Shown: piece after piece, positions 62,951 through 64,000 of the stretch | Layout of the letters: each line of letters begins with the position of its first letter | Numbering within the stretch: position 1 is the stretch's first letter | Source of the DNA: Calothrix sp. NIES-2098 | GTDB taxonomy: Bacteria > Cyanobacteriota > Cyanobacteriia > Cyanobacteriales > Nostocaceae | Length of the DNA: 64,000 nt | Assembly: GCA_002368175.1 (NCBI GenBank) | Contig: AP018172.1 | Span: forward strand, 3,718,001-3,782,000 | Reading direction: 5' to 3' | The notes under the pieces: generated by a model | Database searches by the model: none | What the model saw: only the letters and a program-made list of their open reading frames with translations | What the model was told of the DNA's origin: nothing | Position numbers and translations under genes: made by a program

Positions 62951-64000
62951 TTACGCAATACTCAAATTGATTTTGACAACGACATCGTTGAAATCTCGAT
63001 CGCCACCATTTGTTAAATCCTCAAAGCCAAAGATGTTATTACCTAATAGGCGAAGATGATCGGTTTTGTCAGGGTTAGCACCTAAGAAAGGAAAGTAAAC
63101 TGCTGGATCGTTGTTAGGATTTGTATCAATAACTGCATCAGGTCTGCCATTAATAATGATAAATGGCACGAAGATAGCACCTGGTTGAAAAGTGCCACTG
63201 TAAGTTGCAGTACCTTGGTTACTAACTCTCAAGTCAATTCCCGCAACACGTCCGCGAATCGCAGCTTGAGTATAACCAGCTTGTCCTGGGAGAATATCTG
63301 CTTTGCCATCATTATTAGTGTCAATTCCACCATTCTCATCAATCGCCTGATAGAAGCCAACAAAGTTGTCGAAAGCTGCTTCTCTATTTACTACAAAGTC
63401 AGCTTTAACTTGTTTTTTCAGACCTCGTAAATCAATCAATTCTCCCTGTGGCTGACTTTGCAGATTTGTACCTAAAGATAATGGGTCATTTGTGGTCTGA
63501 ATCTTCACTACTAAATCTTGGAAGCTATTAGTACTATTTCCCGAACCATCCTGCCAAGCTAAAGAAAATCCATCAGATCCTAAATCTGTAATTTTCTGTG
63601 TTGCTGCACTAGAAAATAGTACGTCTGTAATTGCAGAGATTCCAGATTTTACCGCATCAATCGTACTATTTTTTACTAAATAGAATCTCAAATTCTCACC
63701 AGAATTAAATTCCAACAGACTTTTGAGATCGTTGCTATTAAATCCATTAGGACGATTAACGATCGCAGAGAAAATCACTCTAGCACGCTCTAAAGCTGCT
63801 TGAGTATAACCTGCTGCACCTGGCGCAATACCGTTAATCTTACCTTGAGCATCATCAACAACATATACTCCCAGCTCATTCACCAATTTAGAACTATTTC
63901 CGGTGAGAGTAACTTGCAGTCTGGCCTGATCGCCATCACCTTTAATGGTGAAGACATCATTATCAGCACTCTTGGCTAAGGGGATATCGTTATCAGTAAT
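62951..64000 (-). CDS. DUF4114 surface protein, C-terminal part (runs off window)
   Basis: The frame is open from 64000 to the stop at 62951 (about 349 residues). Two DUF4114 units are visible: one around VKSGISAITDVLF...SFQDLVVKIQ and one ending in NIFGFEDLTNGGDRDFNDVVVKINLSIA. The GDRDFND motif is the signature. In cyanobacteria such domains end large calcium-binding exported proteins. Internal duplication is shown by the twice-occurring PG.AGYTQAA segment. The N-terminus is outside the window. Confidence 0.85.
   Translation of the reverse strand: MTDNDIPLAKSADNDVFTIKGDGDQARLQVTLTGNSSKLVNELGVYVVDDAQGKINGIAPGAAGYTQAALERARVIFSAIVNRPNGFNSNDLKSLLEFNSGENLRFYLVKNSTIDAVKSGISAITDVLFSSAATQKITDLGSDGFSLAWQDGSGNSTNSFQDLVVKIQTTNDPLSLGTNLQSQPQGELIDLRGLKKQVKADFVVNREAAFDNFVGFYQAIDENGGIDTNNDGKADILPGQAGYTQAAIRGRVAGIDLRVSNQGTATYSGTFQPGAIFVPFIIINGRPDAVIDTNPNNDPAVYFPFLGANPDKTDHLRLLGNNIFGFEDLTNGGDRDFNDVVVKINLSIA

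Overview
The window looks like chromosome of a heterocyst-type (Nostocales-like) cyanobacterium. GCGATCGC palindromes are abundant, the GC content is low to moderate, the proteins are of cyanobacterial type (a very large Ser/Thr kinase-AAA-GAF-PAS histidine kinase, WD40, NHL, DUF4114 and protealysin-like proteins), and short palindromic repeats and IS elements are common. The species cannot be fixed from the sequence.

The central object is a 36.9-kb Tn7-like, type V-K CRISPR-associated transposon (CAST), positions 21768-58649. Its ends carry a perfect 22-bp terminal inverted repeat beginning TGTCCATTAAATAATTG and are flanked by a 5-bp target duplication, CCATT. It sits directly behind a tRNA-Ala(CGC) gene. 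At the end away from the tRNA it carries tnsB, tnsC and tniQ (58448 down to 55050). At the tRNA-proximal end it has a CRISPR array with V-K-type repeats (22250-22916). Between array and element end lies a detached half-repeat followed by an 18-nt spacer identical to the tRNA-Ala gene. The matching protospacer has a GTA PAM and lies about 50 bp from the insertion point. The window therefore preserves both the guide and the product of an RNA-guided insertion. The element looks crippled: no cas12k is present, the tracrRNA gene is cut off on its 5' side by an IS701-like element (23177-24424), the tnsC product lacks recognisable Walker A and Walker B residues, and a MITE interrupts the array.

The cargo (24.5-54.8 kb) is almost all on the minus strand. 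It includes an endonuclease-fold remnant, a polysaccharide-degradation cluster (LysM-GH19 chitinase-like, LysM-3D, GH87-like beta-helix, malectin-GH26, frameshifted GH29 fucosidase) and a lactate dehydrogenase. A redox/hydrolase collection follows (DUF6130, DUF1838, several alpha/beta hydrolases, secreted chorismate mutase, WD40, ferric-reductase-like membrane protein, MOSC, SDR, SnoaL-like, two tandem GMC oxidoreductases, a DsbA-like protein). A 2021-residue hybrid kinase with a NarL-type response regulator lies next to tniQ. Gene fragments and duplicated intergenic DNA show repeated rearrangement.

Left of the element (1-21.7 kb) are a dioxygenase fragment, two acetyltransferases, an ankyrin protein, a GHL10-like hydrolase, a spore-photoproduct-lyase-like radical SAM protein, and a protease cluster (HAD-M28 fusion, two M4-type metalloproteases and an emfourin-like inhibitor). 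These are followed by AtzG/AtzE-like amidase genes, DUF952, a thioredoxin-NHL protein, an IS4-like element, an ATP-grasp protein, RtcB, and a methyltransferase-HAD pair that ends at the tRNA. Right of the element (58.7-64 kb) are a mercuric-reductase-like flavoprotein, a xanthine-dehydrogenase remnant, a PEBP protein, an MRJP/yellow-like protein, a phosphoesterase-like fragment with a strong terminator, and a DUF4114 surface protein running off the window.
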